Of a DNA stretch of 64,000 nucleotides, positions 49,676-60,828 are shown piece by piece. The notes under the pieces are model-generated. The model ran no database searches. It was not told the origin of the DNA and saw nothing but the letters and a program-made list of their open reading frames with translations. Positions within the stretch are counted from its first letter, which is position 1. Each line of letters starts with the position of its first letter. This stretch comes from Ulva prolifera (Eukaryota; Chlorophyta; Ulvophyceae; Ulvales; Ulvaceae), in NCBI GenBank assembly GCA_023078555.1, contig CM041197.1, forward strand, positions 8,774,842 to 8,838,841, in the 5' to 3' direction. A program made the translations under genes and the position numbers.

Positions 49676-52600
49676 ATGACAATGGCCGAAGAGCCTGAGC
49701 TCGAGGAGTATGAGGAGATCGAGGATGAACAGCCAGTTGTCGAAGCTGATGCTGGAGCGAAGCAGGGCTATGTCCAAGCCGTCAGCTTCGACGATATGCA
49801 GTTGAAGCGCGAGTTGCTTCGCGCCGTTCAAGATGCTGGGTTCGAGCATCCCTCAGAAAGTATGCTTCTGTTTGTCTTTCGTCGCAATTGGCCGTCTGAT
49901 GCATGCCTTTGCCTGGCTGCTGCTTTGCGTCAGCTCGACGGTTGCCGTCGTTGCGAACCAGGCCTGACTTTATTGAAAACTCGCCGTGACTCCTGTTGAC
50001 TACACATGTGATACTTCCGGGCCAGACTATGGTGCTCCCCGCGGGCATGGTCTTGTTTGTGCGACCGCGTTTGCCGCCACGTCGCGGAACCTTGGTTTCG
50101 AAGTGGTGTGTCGAGTGACGGGCTCTGCTATGTCCCGCCCTGTCTACATCATTTAGATCATCGTTGTCATGTTGTGTGCAGTCCAGCAACAGTGCATCCC
50201 CGTCGCATTGCAAGGTCAGGATGTCATCGGCCAAGCAAAGTCCGGAATGGGGAAAACAGCCGTGTTTGTCCTTGGGGTGTTACACCAACTTGAGCCGGAA
50301 ACAGGCAAGGTCGCGGCTTTGGTCCTATCCCACACACGTGAGCTTGCGCAGCAGGTATGCTCGGGCTCTGTGTAGCATGGCTTCTGCAGTGGTCACCGAG
50401 ATCTGTCTCGTGCAATCCAGCAAAATTGGCGTTTTGTAGATCGAGGCAGAGTTCAAACGATTTGCAAAGTATATGGATCCACCTGTACGGATTGGAATGG
50501 TTGTCGGCGGCATTTCTATCAAGCTGCAGATAGACATGCTCGCTGATGAAGCGAAGAGGCCTCACATCATTATCGGCACTCCCGGAAGAACCTTGGATCT
50601 TGTCAACAAGAAGAAGCTTGTGCTGGACCATATCAAGTATTTCATCGTGGACGAGTGTGACAAAGTCCTGGATGCTGCGGGTGAGTCTCAATTCCCTAGA
50701 AGCATCATTCAACCGATTGCATCATGCAACCGGTAGCCTGGTTACCTTCAAACACTGCAAATTCTCATGTACGCTGGCATGCAGATATGCGGCAGGATGT
50801 GCAACGGATCTTTATGGCATGCCCACGGAAGAAGCAAGTGATGATGTACTCTGCTACAATGTCAGATGAAATGCGAACCATTCTTCACAAGTTTACGACG
50901 CGAGTGCGAACCATGTCCAGCTTTGCCCGCAGCTCGCGGTACTGCAGAACCGAGTGTCCAATTTTGATGACCCAGTACCCAACTGGTGTCATGCTGCCTG
51001 GCTGAGCTGATGGGAGTTGGAAAAGGCTTGCAAGAGCTCTGTCTGGCTGGAGCAGTCAAACTCTGCCCATTCTGCACATACACTGTGATGATGACTGTGT
51101 TTGTGTGTGCCTGCCAGCTGGGCTGGCACACATACGTGTACGAAGCCTGTCATCTCAGCACGGTCGACACCAGTGGCGGTTCTCCCACTGATTGTTGTAG
51201 GCATTTCTGTGCCGCAACATTGATCGTATGCCACTAGGCGAATCAAGTGGCTCGGTAGACGCTGGATAGTGTTGCCGTCCTGCAACAGCCGTACAGAAGC
51301 CTGAACACCGTGAATGACTGCGTCTCTGCAATCCACCTGATCTCCTTCAACTTCGTCAACGCCAGCGCTACGGGTACCTGCACAAGAAGGCGCTGCTTCG
51401 GCCTGACGTGATGGCCGTGTGCTGTCTGAGCGATTCTTGTGACTGTTATGGCGTCGCTGGAGCACGTAGAGGCTGGTGGCACCTGCAGGCTCGTGTTTCT
51501 CAGCTTTTGGCGAGATACTTGTTTCTTTTGTCGAGTCTCAGGTAGAAGGCTGCTGGGGCGGGGCAGGGGCGGATGAATTGGTTGCCAGTGATGAAGATTC
51601 CAAACAGGGCGTTTCTCAAAACATTCGCAGGCCCGATCTAGAGCTTTCGCCTTGCGCGGCTTGAGAGCTGATGCGACCTTTTCCTTCCTTGGATGTCTGA
51701 GGCGATTCTCTTCTGCCCCCAGTCCCAGCTCCGGCAGTCATCTTACCAAGCCCTTCTGATGTTCCTTGCATACTTGCATGTAAGATGCATGTCTTGTCAC
51801 ACTTGATATGTGCTTTGAACCTTATCTGGTGCATCTCCTGGACTGGACTGGCGTACCGAGTCGCCCACTGGCAGCTCCATCATTATAGCTAATGCGCATA
51901 TGATTTGGTTGTGTGATGCAGGCTTCTGAGAAAAAGATTGAGGAGAGAGGCCTGGTGCTGGAGGGCTTGGTGCAGCACTATCATTTGGTCAGTGAGGCAG
52001 CCAAGATGAAGGAGCTGATGGACCTTCTGGATAACCTCGATTTCAATCAGGTTCGTTTCCAAGGTTTCTTTTTGTGACAGGTTGCCTGGATGTGTGCAGT
52101 AAAAAAATTCCCGTTTCTCAAGCACTTCTTGTGGTTTCAAAGTCTCATGGAAACGTTGTCTGCTGGTCAGATCGTAGTTAGTGTTGTGACCACATGACAG
52201 TAGCCTTGTTGATCACAGGTTATCATTTTTGTGAAGACAACCCAACGCGCCAATGCTTTGGCGGGTGTACTCAAAGATGCCAAGTTCCCTGTTGAAGTAC
52301 TGCATGGATCCTTGAAGATGCCGCAGCGGCAAGAAATCATGCGCAAGTTCAAGGAACAGCCAAATGACGCTCGTATTTTGGTGTCAACGGACCTTGTGTC
52401 ACGTGGAGTCGATGTGGAGCGTGTCAATGTCGTTATCAATTTTGACATGCCAGAGACGTCCAGTGAGAAGGGAAGCGGGGTGGACACCTACCTTCATCGT
52501 GTAGGTCGTGCAGGTCTGCAGTCCATTCCTTGCAAACGGTTTCAAATACACATACGCTACCAGCTCCGCCTAGTCAGTGTCTAAAGCTGATTGTGTGTGC

Positions 52601-52754
52601 AGGACGATTTGGAACTCGCGGAATTGCTATCACTTTTGTCTCCAGCAAGGAAGAAACTGATATATTGAACGAAGTACAAACACGGTTTGATGTCGGCATT
52701 GAACCGTTGCCAGACATCAAGTCAATTGACAAGTCTACGTATTCCAATGCATAG
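49676..52754 (+). CDS. UAP56 (SUB2): UAP56/Sub2 DECD-box RNA helicase (mRNA export, splicing)
   Basis: The TREX-complex ATPase that acts in spliceosome assembly and nuclear mRNA export. Exons are 49676-49859, 50182-50354, 50440-50680, 50785-50903, 51922-52050, 52219-52513 and 52603-52754, giving 430 residues, the family's usual length. Motifs in order: FEHPSEIQQQCIP (Q motif), AKSGMGKT (80-87, Walker A with the Sub2-type Met), SHTRELA, TPGR, DECD (190-193, which defines the subfamily), SAT (222-224), [21 protein letters not shown] and HRVGRAGRFGT (from 375). Oddities: the usual FVDDE stretch linking the two RecA lobes reads [11 protein letters not shown] here, across a 1,018-base intron. An extra SSEKGSGV sits before DTYLHR. 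A second ATG at 49682 could also be used. Confidence 0.93.
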
Positions 52755-52843
52755 TGTTTTATTTCAATTGTCCTTGCTTTTTGTGGTATTGAACCATTCA
52801 AGAACAGAAACAGTGTCTATTGTTGCCAACTGCTGCCATTTTG

Positions 52844-52848
52844 TGTAA
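52844..52848 (+). terminator. Candidate TGTAA poly(A) signal of UAP56
   Basis: TGTAA 90 bases after the helicase stop, the best-placed example in the window. Confidence 0.6.
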
Positions 52849-53123
52849 CACATGTATGTCTTTGTGCTGCTGTGTCTAAGGCATGTACACACTGTTATGA
52901 TTCTATACTGTTGTTATGAAAACTATAGTTGTTGCCAGTACTGTGAAGAACATACGCATGCATAAACTAGCACCCGGAATTAACGGAGTCTGGCAGTCCG
53001 GTCTGACGGTACAGCTCTGATCAACCCTGCACATCTCGAGATTGCGCGAGACATGCATCTGACTTTACAGTACACGGGACTTGTGGTTGACACCTTGTAT
53101 AAGGACACTGCCTGTTATGTCTT

Positions 53124-53141
53124 GGGGGGGGGGGGGGGGGG
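53124..53141 (+). repeat. Poly-G tract, 18 bases
   Basis: Uninterrupted G run about 370 bases after the UAP56 stop, 8 bases before the outer arm of a foldback hairpin. Confidence 0.97.
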
Positions 53142-53149
53142 TTATTACT

Positions 53150-53208
53150 GTAACTCTGTTGTGGGCGGATTGACTTATACAAAGTCAATCCGCCCACAAC
53201 ACTGTTAC
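53150..53208. repeat. Foldback hairpin with perfect 19-bp stem
   Basis: GTTGTGGGCGGATTGACTT (53158-53176) is perfectly repeated in inverse at 53182-53200 around a 5-base loop. The stem extends outward to GTAAC / GTTAC with two mismatches. Confidence 0.9.
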
Positions 53209-55637
53209 CAGGATTGGTTGACGCATGTTGTCAGCAGTGTAAACATTGGTACTTACAGCTGACAGTAATGTAGTACCACAGAGTTGTAAGTATCATGTTT
53301 GTGTCCAGTTCAGAATTTGCTGTGGCCAGACGGTGCTGGTGCTATGCCATACCATGGCCTGGGCAAGTGCAACATTCTTGGTAGCCTGGCATGAAAGCTA
53401 AACATACAGTTGAAGCACACCAGGAAGGCACACAAGCAGCCCGAGCAGACTGATTGCGAAAATCAGCCCCAGCACAAACCATGCTCCTCAGCCCCAGCAC
53501 GAACCACTCACTGCATGCAGGTATCATGCACATCATCACAGACATGCACAGGAATCCATGCAGCTCGTTAATACTGCTCTTACACCACCAGTTCCTTGGT
53601 CTTGAAGGTACGCTAGATAGTTCGGCCTGCTGTATCACAGGAGAACAATCTCAAATTACTGGTCAGAGAGCTTCACGTTCTTCTGATTCAGCAAGTTCTT
53701 GAGCATTCACAATTCAGACCACAGCTGATTATTGTCCACCTTGTGTGGGAGTATGACATTAAAAGAATCAAGGTTGTGAAACATGGCGATTATTCGAGAG
53801 TGCCCGATCTCTCTGCTACTAGTAGCTGACCGTCTCTAGCATATGCTTTGGTGTTGCCTGGGACTAGACCTCCCTAGTCAGCCACGTGAACGTGCCGTAC
53901 GCTGTGTGCGTTGCTGTAAGCTACAGTTGAGCAACATCATAACAGAATGAGAGGGCCTAGGTTAGACGCTCTGCAGCAGTCCGACAGTGAGAGCATCTCC
54001 CCACTAAACCTCCACTCATGACCGGGCGTGTTCGCAAGCACAATCGGTCAGGCAGCTCCTGAAGCTGCAGTGTTGAAAGATGCTTACGAGCTGTTTGCCG
54101 CCTGTCTGCGGTGCATGCACGCGCCACTAGGCTCTGATCGTGAAGATCTGACTGGGCGATACGTGGATGCTACGACTGGCAGGGCAACATGGTGGAAAGG
54201 CTGAATCATCATGTCACGGATCGGGGCTGACCACAATGGATGCACTGCCGAGACTAATTTGCTCGATGGGATCTGTTGCATGTGAAGTCGCGGCCCTTCG
54301 GAGTCGTCAATGTCCTCTTCAGGATACGGCTCAGTGAACCTAGATTTACTTTGCTTCATTAAGGTGGACCTCTGCTGGCATGGCGACAGAGGCAGTGATC
54401 CATCAGCATGAATGTGCAGTGCCTGATGCATGAATACACGTCGATCAGCAGGACTACACAGCAATTCCATGCTTTCAGATTCACTGAAGCTTGCCACTGA
54501 CAACCCAGCCGAAAACTGTGATGGCAAGCCTGATGAAGTGAGTAATGTTCATCGACGAAAAATTGCTTCTCTGCACATCGTGACCATACGTTTTCTGACT
54601 CTGGACAGTGTCGTGCGCAGTCCAGTGCCCCTGGAGCACTGTGCCATCAGCTGTACCTACGGCTCTACAGGTTGAGTTCCTGGAGTGTCCAGAATGGTTT
54701 CAATGCACACAAACATATAAACAGGTGCTGGTCAATCATTCAGCATGATAGCATCAAAGCCCAGGGTAGCCATGCACAAATGCCACGTCCTTGTGGCACG
54801 CGTAAATGGAAGCATCACTCCATAGCCAGAATGTCCAAGCTGCTGTGCGGAAGAACAGCTGGAGACTGCATTGAAGGAAAGATTGATCTCATGATAAATT
54901 GCTGGCAATGCAGCATTGGCATGTTGAAAGAGATGGGGCGTATTGCGATCCAAGAACTTGGTACCGAGATACCCACATGTGGCTCCAACACATGGCAAAT
55001 GCTGTTGTGCCAAGCGATTTGAGCAAACAACACCAGAAGTGGCAGCTTGTGTGCAGTGTTTAGGCACCCCGGTCAGGCATGTCTGATCGTCCACCTGTCG
55101 CCGCAATCACACCCGCAGCCGCTGACCCGGTGCCAGACACGTTACACACTTGCCGTTGCCTCTGCCGCAATTCTCTAGGACACTCGGCTCTCACAGCCAG
55201 AACAGCAGCCCGCGGCCTGCTGATGTGTCGAGGCACAATCTCCCCATCCATCGGCCCCGCGGGCCACTGCATGGGCGCTCCGCGACGGCCGCCGGTGGCG
55301 CCCGGCCCAGCGGCACACGCATGCACGCATACGTACCAACATGCCTGCATCAGTGCCCCGCTGTGGAGCACTCACGTTGCGGGATCAGCAGCAGAGACCA
55401 CTGCACCATCACGGCGGTGCTTGCCCGGCCACGGCCGCCTGCGGTACCACCCATGCGCAATGTGCACCGCCACAGCAGCCCTCCGCAGCCCAGACTCCAA
55501 CGTACATCTCGCGGACATGATTGTATCCCAAGGGCGGCGCAGGCGGCAGTGCGGAGGTGCTGCGGGGTGCCGCACGAGCAGAGCTCGGCAGCAACCCGGC
55601 AGCGAGGTGCGGGGTGGGTGCGAGGTGCGCCGAGCGC

Positions 55638-58188
55638 CTAGCGCCCGCGTTTCGGGACATACTGGTCCTGGTACATCTCCATTGCGTCCTTGACGGCCTT
55701 GCGCGCCTCCTCCGCCCCAAAGATGTCGTCGACCTGTACCTCCTTGTTCTCGTTCTTCTTGTAGTCCTCGAAGAAGCGCCTGCATACATACGGTCGTATC
55801 ACACAAGATCGGGCCGTCGCATGGCGAGCACCAAATCGCACTACGCCTGCACGGTCGGGCCTGTTTGCGATCCCACGCCCCCATCACGCGTCCGTCCGGC
55901 ACGCACAAAAGATCTGCCTGTACGCGAGCAGTTGTGCAGGCATCACGGGGACATCGAGCCGTGCAATCGGGGCCTGGTGCCACCAGGGCCAAGTAGCAGG
56001 GCGAAAGCAAGGGTGACTCGAGTGCCTGCGTGTCTCAAGCCACGAACGAGGTGGCTTGATCAGGGAGTTCCTCGGCTTCCAGGGCTACGATGCTGCAGCA
56101 AGTGTGTTCGCGAAGGAAGCACAGCTTGATGACAAGGCCCTCTTCTCTCACTGGAGCGATGCACACTACACCACACACCCCATGGTGCTGTGTTGCTTGC
56201 ATGCCTTGACCAGCTGCATCTGGTGGGGCAGCTTCTGCCAGCGCAGGCGGCGCTGCAGTGTCACAAGGTGCCCCAGCAGGCACAGCAAGCGGCCACACCG
56301 CCGCTGACGATGCCAGCCACGGCCAGGCGGTGCTGGAGTCCGCAGGCCAGTGACCGCCAGTCAAAGCACAGGAGTAGACTGCGGGGTCGCATGCGCAGGG
56401 CCAACGGGTGGGCGTGGCGGCTCGGGGCGCACCGGATCTCGGCGAGGCGGTGCTTCGGCACCTGCGAGATGTCGGTCATGTGCTTGTACTCGGGGTCGTC
56501 GATGTGCACCGCGATGATCTTGTCATCCTGCTCGCCCTGGTCGATCATATGCATGACGCCGATGCATCGCACGCGCAAGAAACACATCGGCACCACCGGC
56601 TCTTGCATCATCACCAGCACGTCCTGCAGCCGGGGGCGCCGCCGTCACGGTGAAGCACATAGCGCACGGCTAGACACAGTGGGTGCCGATGCGGCGTAAC
56701 GTGCGAGTGTAGCTACTGCTGCCACATGGTGCAGAGGATGCGGGTTGGGCAGGTGATGACGTTTTAACGGCGACGACTGCAGGGGTGCTGGTAGTGCCAT
56801 GGTGCTCGATGTCGAGCAGTGCAGGGACATGGCTTCATAGGTGTACCGGGTTCTTGATCGGTAGGTAGAGAAAGGCGAGCGGTTCTGGTCAAGGTACGCA
56901 GTCGCTCTGTGCTGATGCATGCAAGACGCAGAGAGCAGCATGTGCCGGGCCAGCATCCATCATGACGGTGAGCCCATTACAGACATGCTGTGCATAGCAG
57001 CTATTTATCTTGAGCTATGCCAGCAAGTGCATACTCGCATTCAATGCTTCAGCAGCAGGATGTTGTGACGACATAGGCCTCAGATGATGAGTCATACGGA
57101 CTGAATGAGGGCATGAGATATGCGACTGTCAAGACGCACCAGCGGATCGTGGTCCTCACATAGTGTTTGGGGGATGAAGCCTGCACACAGAGGAGTGTAA
57201 GGTTGGGGGAGCGGAGCAAACACTTGTAGCACAGGCTGACACGCGAAATAGTCAGCAGCAAATCCACGTTTCGCACCGTAGTTGTGAGGGTAGACCACAG
57301 AAGAGTAGAGTACCCGATCAACGTAGCACATGCCTGCATGAAATGATGTCACATGAACTGCATGCGCTTCGCCGGGCAGCACCTTGAGGTTGCATTGCAG
57401 ATGACATCATGACGCGCAGAGGAGCCAAAGAGCTCTCGGATATCACTGTTGTAGTCAAGCTAGAAACGAAATGCATGACGCTCTGTACAATGACGGTTGC
57501 ATCCCGCCGTTACATCCTGCCCGCACGCGCCCAACAGGCACGGCAATAGCATTCGCAGGTTGGGCCCAGGAACGTGGAAAGCTGGTGTGCAGAACAAAAG
57601 TTACTCGATGCTTCCAGTACCAATCGTAGTACTCCTGATAGATGCAGTATGATTTTGTATACGCCTTGAGCCGTAAGCAACGTCGATATCCATGCACAGT
57701 GATCCCAGCGCTGCCATGGTTGATACGGAACCAGCCATGCGCCGATCGGCTACATGATATTCGTGCTGCTCAAGTCATCAGTCGAAAATGCTTTTCGTTT
57801 GTACCTAAGCGCTTGAATTTGCGCAGAGTCAGGCGCCGAATACGAACTTGCACGCAGGCTCACTAGGTCTGCTGGGCGACACGATCAAAGCCGTCGACGT
57901 GCGCGCTGCTGAGAGGTGAGAGACACGACATAGACGTTATATCATGTTCTACCTGTTCTTCATGTATCGTTTTGCGGAGGGTCGACAATGCTCGCCACTG
58001 CTGAGAGAGTCCCCAAAGAGCGACACGGCATAGTAGCCACATTTCATAACGCACCAGTTTCCTTGTCGAGCTCATATTTGACTTTTGACTTGGCTGGAAT
58101 TTCAATGACCGCATGTACCTCGCCTGGCGCATTTTCGCCGATTTCTAGGTCATGCCAAGGATGTGAAGAGGCGTGCTGTGCAGCCGGC
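55638..58188 (-). CDS. Soluble inorganic pyrophosphatase, plant cytosolic (bacterial-like family I) type; first exon not found
   Basis: Hydrolyses pyrophosphate to phosphate with Mg2+, pulling biosynthetic reactions forward. Minus-strand exons, all phase-consistent: 58188-58055, 57333-57277, 57180-57140, 56623-56433 and 55779-55638. Together they give 188 residues up to the TAG. The first listed exon begins with one base completing a codon, so a further 5' exon (about 20-30 residues) is missing. Conserved blocks: [100 protein letters not shown] and a short basic end. The active-site signature reads DHDPLDV where plant enzymes I recall have DNDPLDV. This is the plant/algal cytosolic type rather than the animal/yeast type. 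The 57-, 41- and 142-base exons are why parts escape long-ORF scans. Confidence 0.9.
56045..56180 (+). other. LisH-like open segment antisense within the pyrophosphatase intron
   Basis: Plus-strand frame reading [20 protein letters not shown] followed by [14 protein letters not shown]. It fits the LisH dimerisation motif (LI..[YF]L...GY..[TA]A..F..E) at nearly every conserved position. It lies between the last two pyrophosphatase exons, on the other strand. It has no ATG in frame nearby and no linked exons that I could find. It may be one exon of a nested gene, a gene fragment, or chance. Confidence 0.4.
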
Positions 58189-60202
58189 CTGCAACACAAG
58201 ACGCCTCACAATGAACGTCAGATCAAATCTCATCGTTGATTCATTCGTTTCATAACATGTTTTGCCCGTCATCAAGGGCGATCAAAATTCAATGGTAGGT
58301 GTATGAGAGGCAACAAGGAGGCGCACATGCTCAGTCACGGCAGGTGTTCAGCAGCGAGATAGAGGATGCTTTTTCAAGCGCGGCTGGTCGCGTTGGCTAC
58401 AGAGTAGTAGTGGTCAAGGAAATGCGAGCAGTGTGCGGGCGACAGTGGGTCGGGCAAAGTGAAAGGCGCAATGCATTCAGCTGTAAAGTATGAAGGAGCG
58501 CAATCGCTTATTAAATTCCGTCAAAAGGCGTATGTCCATACGCCGGACTTTGCTTCACACCCCACCCAGAACATGCTGCGGCAGATGCATTCCAAGCTGA
58601 GCGTGCATGACTGCCATGGTGATGCACATTCGGGCCTTGCTTCGCCTCGGCAATTCGCATGCACTTGCCCACGCGCTTCACAGCAGACAAGCCAGGCCGT
58701 GGGTATGGCGTGTGCCAGTATGCAGGCATCGTTCTGTGCGTGGATGAGTCTGGAACCGGTTTCCGTGTGCAGAATTTGTGGAAAATCAACTCGGTCACGT
58801 GCGGCCTGTTATGGATGGTGGATGCCCTGTCCATGAACGGCCCGGGCCCTTCTCGGCCGCTTGCGGCATTTTCATTGGCTTCCAGGAGCTGAGCCACCGT
58901 CATTTCAAATTCTGGTGTGTCCCAACTCGCAATAGTCAGCTGTTTCCTGAGATATGCATTTTGGTGACCATAAGTCAGAATCTTAAGCACTCTCTGAGCA
59001 GGATGTTCCTCCGTTCAGCCATGCAATGTCGTGCGGGAACATAAAGTCTCGCTCATGTAGCAGCACGAGCTGACCAGGAATGCCTGGCATAATGAGCATG
59101 TGGCACCGCTTGTGAGAGGTCTGTTGAAGTATGATCACCTCAATGCAATCTGCACACATGACTAACACCTATGTACATGCGTCTCACATTACTCAGCTGG
59201 ACGGTTGTGGTTCTTGCTGGTCCAGGTCGGCAAGTGTGTAGCAGCTTGACAATGGCATCTCGGGGCATACATCAGCAAAGGAGTCTGGAACCCGTCAGCA
59301 TGTTGTGCACTGCTCGGCCACGATCGCGAATGCTGCCATGCAACAAGGTCCACCATCCAGTGATCGTGACCGATATCTTGCACGACCTGAGTGTGGCTTT
59401 TTGCAACGGGTGCACTGATGCTGGGTTGGAGGCTGCAGACTCTGGCCCGACCAGCTGGCCAGGAAGCAGATCCGATCCGACATGTGATCAGGTGATGTGT
59501 GTTTCAGCGGCCTGACAAAGCAGCCGGCCTCTGATGTCCGAAGTACGTACAGATCAGCACACCACACATACGCTGAACCATACTGTGCGACAAGTCGGCT
59601 GCAGCTGATCTGCCATGCAGCAGGAGCTCAGTATGACAGAGACTAGGCGTATGAGGGTAGGCGCTGTATGAGCTCAGTCTCACACAGCGGGGACCATCAG
59701 TCCACACACATTACCGGCGCAAACGGGGCATGCAGTTCTGCCACCCCAATCAGCAGCACGAACACTGGTCTCACTCCAGCAGGAGAAGAGCTTACCACTT
59801 GGCTCACGTACGCCGTGCCCAGGTATGGCCGCGGTGGCGCATGGTGGCTTGTCGCACCCTCAGCCACAAGATGGTGTCAGCAGTGCAACTGACACCCAAC
59901 CTGCATCCTGACACACCAACTGCAGAAGCTTTCCTCATGCAAGGTACACAAGAGCTTGGGCCTCGACATGGGAGAGTACCAAAGCCGACTACAACACATC
60001 GCAACTACAAGCACTGGTAGCACACACCTCTGCGGCAAGCACTCAGGCAGCGTGCACGCACACTACGATCACCCCTCCCAGGCAGACGACCCCAAACTAC
60101 TGCCATGAAACAGCTACACGCAACACTAGTTCATCAGAGCAAACAAACGTTGTCCACGGGCCACAGATGCCAGACACGGGGTGGTCTCCACACAAGGACG
60201 TT
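58189..60202. other. 5' flank of the pyrophosphatase gene; no other gene resolved
   Basis: The missing first pyrophosphatase exon should be here. Two minus-strand segments look protein-like but are unrecognised: 58983-59168 (LLHERDFMFPHDIAWLNGG) and 58511-58990 (WDTPEFEMTVAQLLEANENA). They lie in different frames. Confidence 0.4.
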
Positions 60203-60828
60203 TCATGAGCAGGCAACGGTGTGAGTCATGCACGTCTCTGCAGCGTCCACTCCCCTGTGGCGGCCGCCGCGGGCAGCCTCCAGGGCAGCATGGAACTCCC
60301 TGCGGCCCATCTCAATGGCACAGTGCCCTTCTCCGGGCCTCCGGCCCCTGGACCACACGCCCGGAACACAGCACGTGCACCGCTGCAACCCACCATGCCG
60401 GATCTTTCAACCCCCGGCCGTCGTCTGCCGCTCGTATCTTCCTGACCCGCCCTACAGCGGCAGCAAGCAGCGCGGCACGTGAGCTGGTGCCATTAGTGAC
60501 GGCCACCGGTACCCGGTCATGTGGAGCCTTTGCGCCTCAGCAGCCACGGGCAGCAGCTGCGGCCGGCCGGTGCATGCAGAGGCGCACGGCCACGGCCTCT
60601 GCCAGCTGTCGGCCGTGCGCTGAGTCAGCCTGGAGGGGGAGGGGACTGCACCCTGTGCTGCGCGAGCCCGGAGCGGACGAGGTGCCAGCCGCAGGCGAGC
60701 AAGAACGCGTGCCTGTCTATTGACCTGCACACTCATGCATGCTCATGCTCCGCATGCTGCAAACATGCATGGACAGGCTGCGCTGTAGCGCACCCCTGGT
60801 GCCGCGCCATGCAAGTCCACCCGCTGCT

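Larger units (their letters stand above)
52755..55637. other. Intergenic with poly-G tract and foldback; no gene supported
   Basis: Holds the 3' flanks of UAP56 (+) and of the pyrophosphatase gene (-). No recognisable gene. Frames at 54672-55022 and 55079-55693 lack family resemblance. TTACA at 55142-55146 could be the pyrophosphatase poly(A) signal on the minus strand. Confidence 0.45.
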
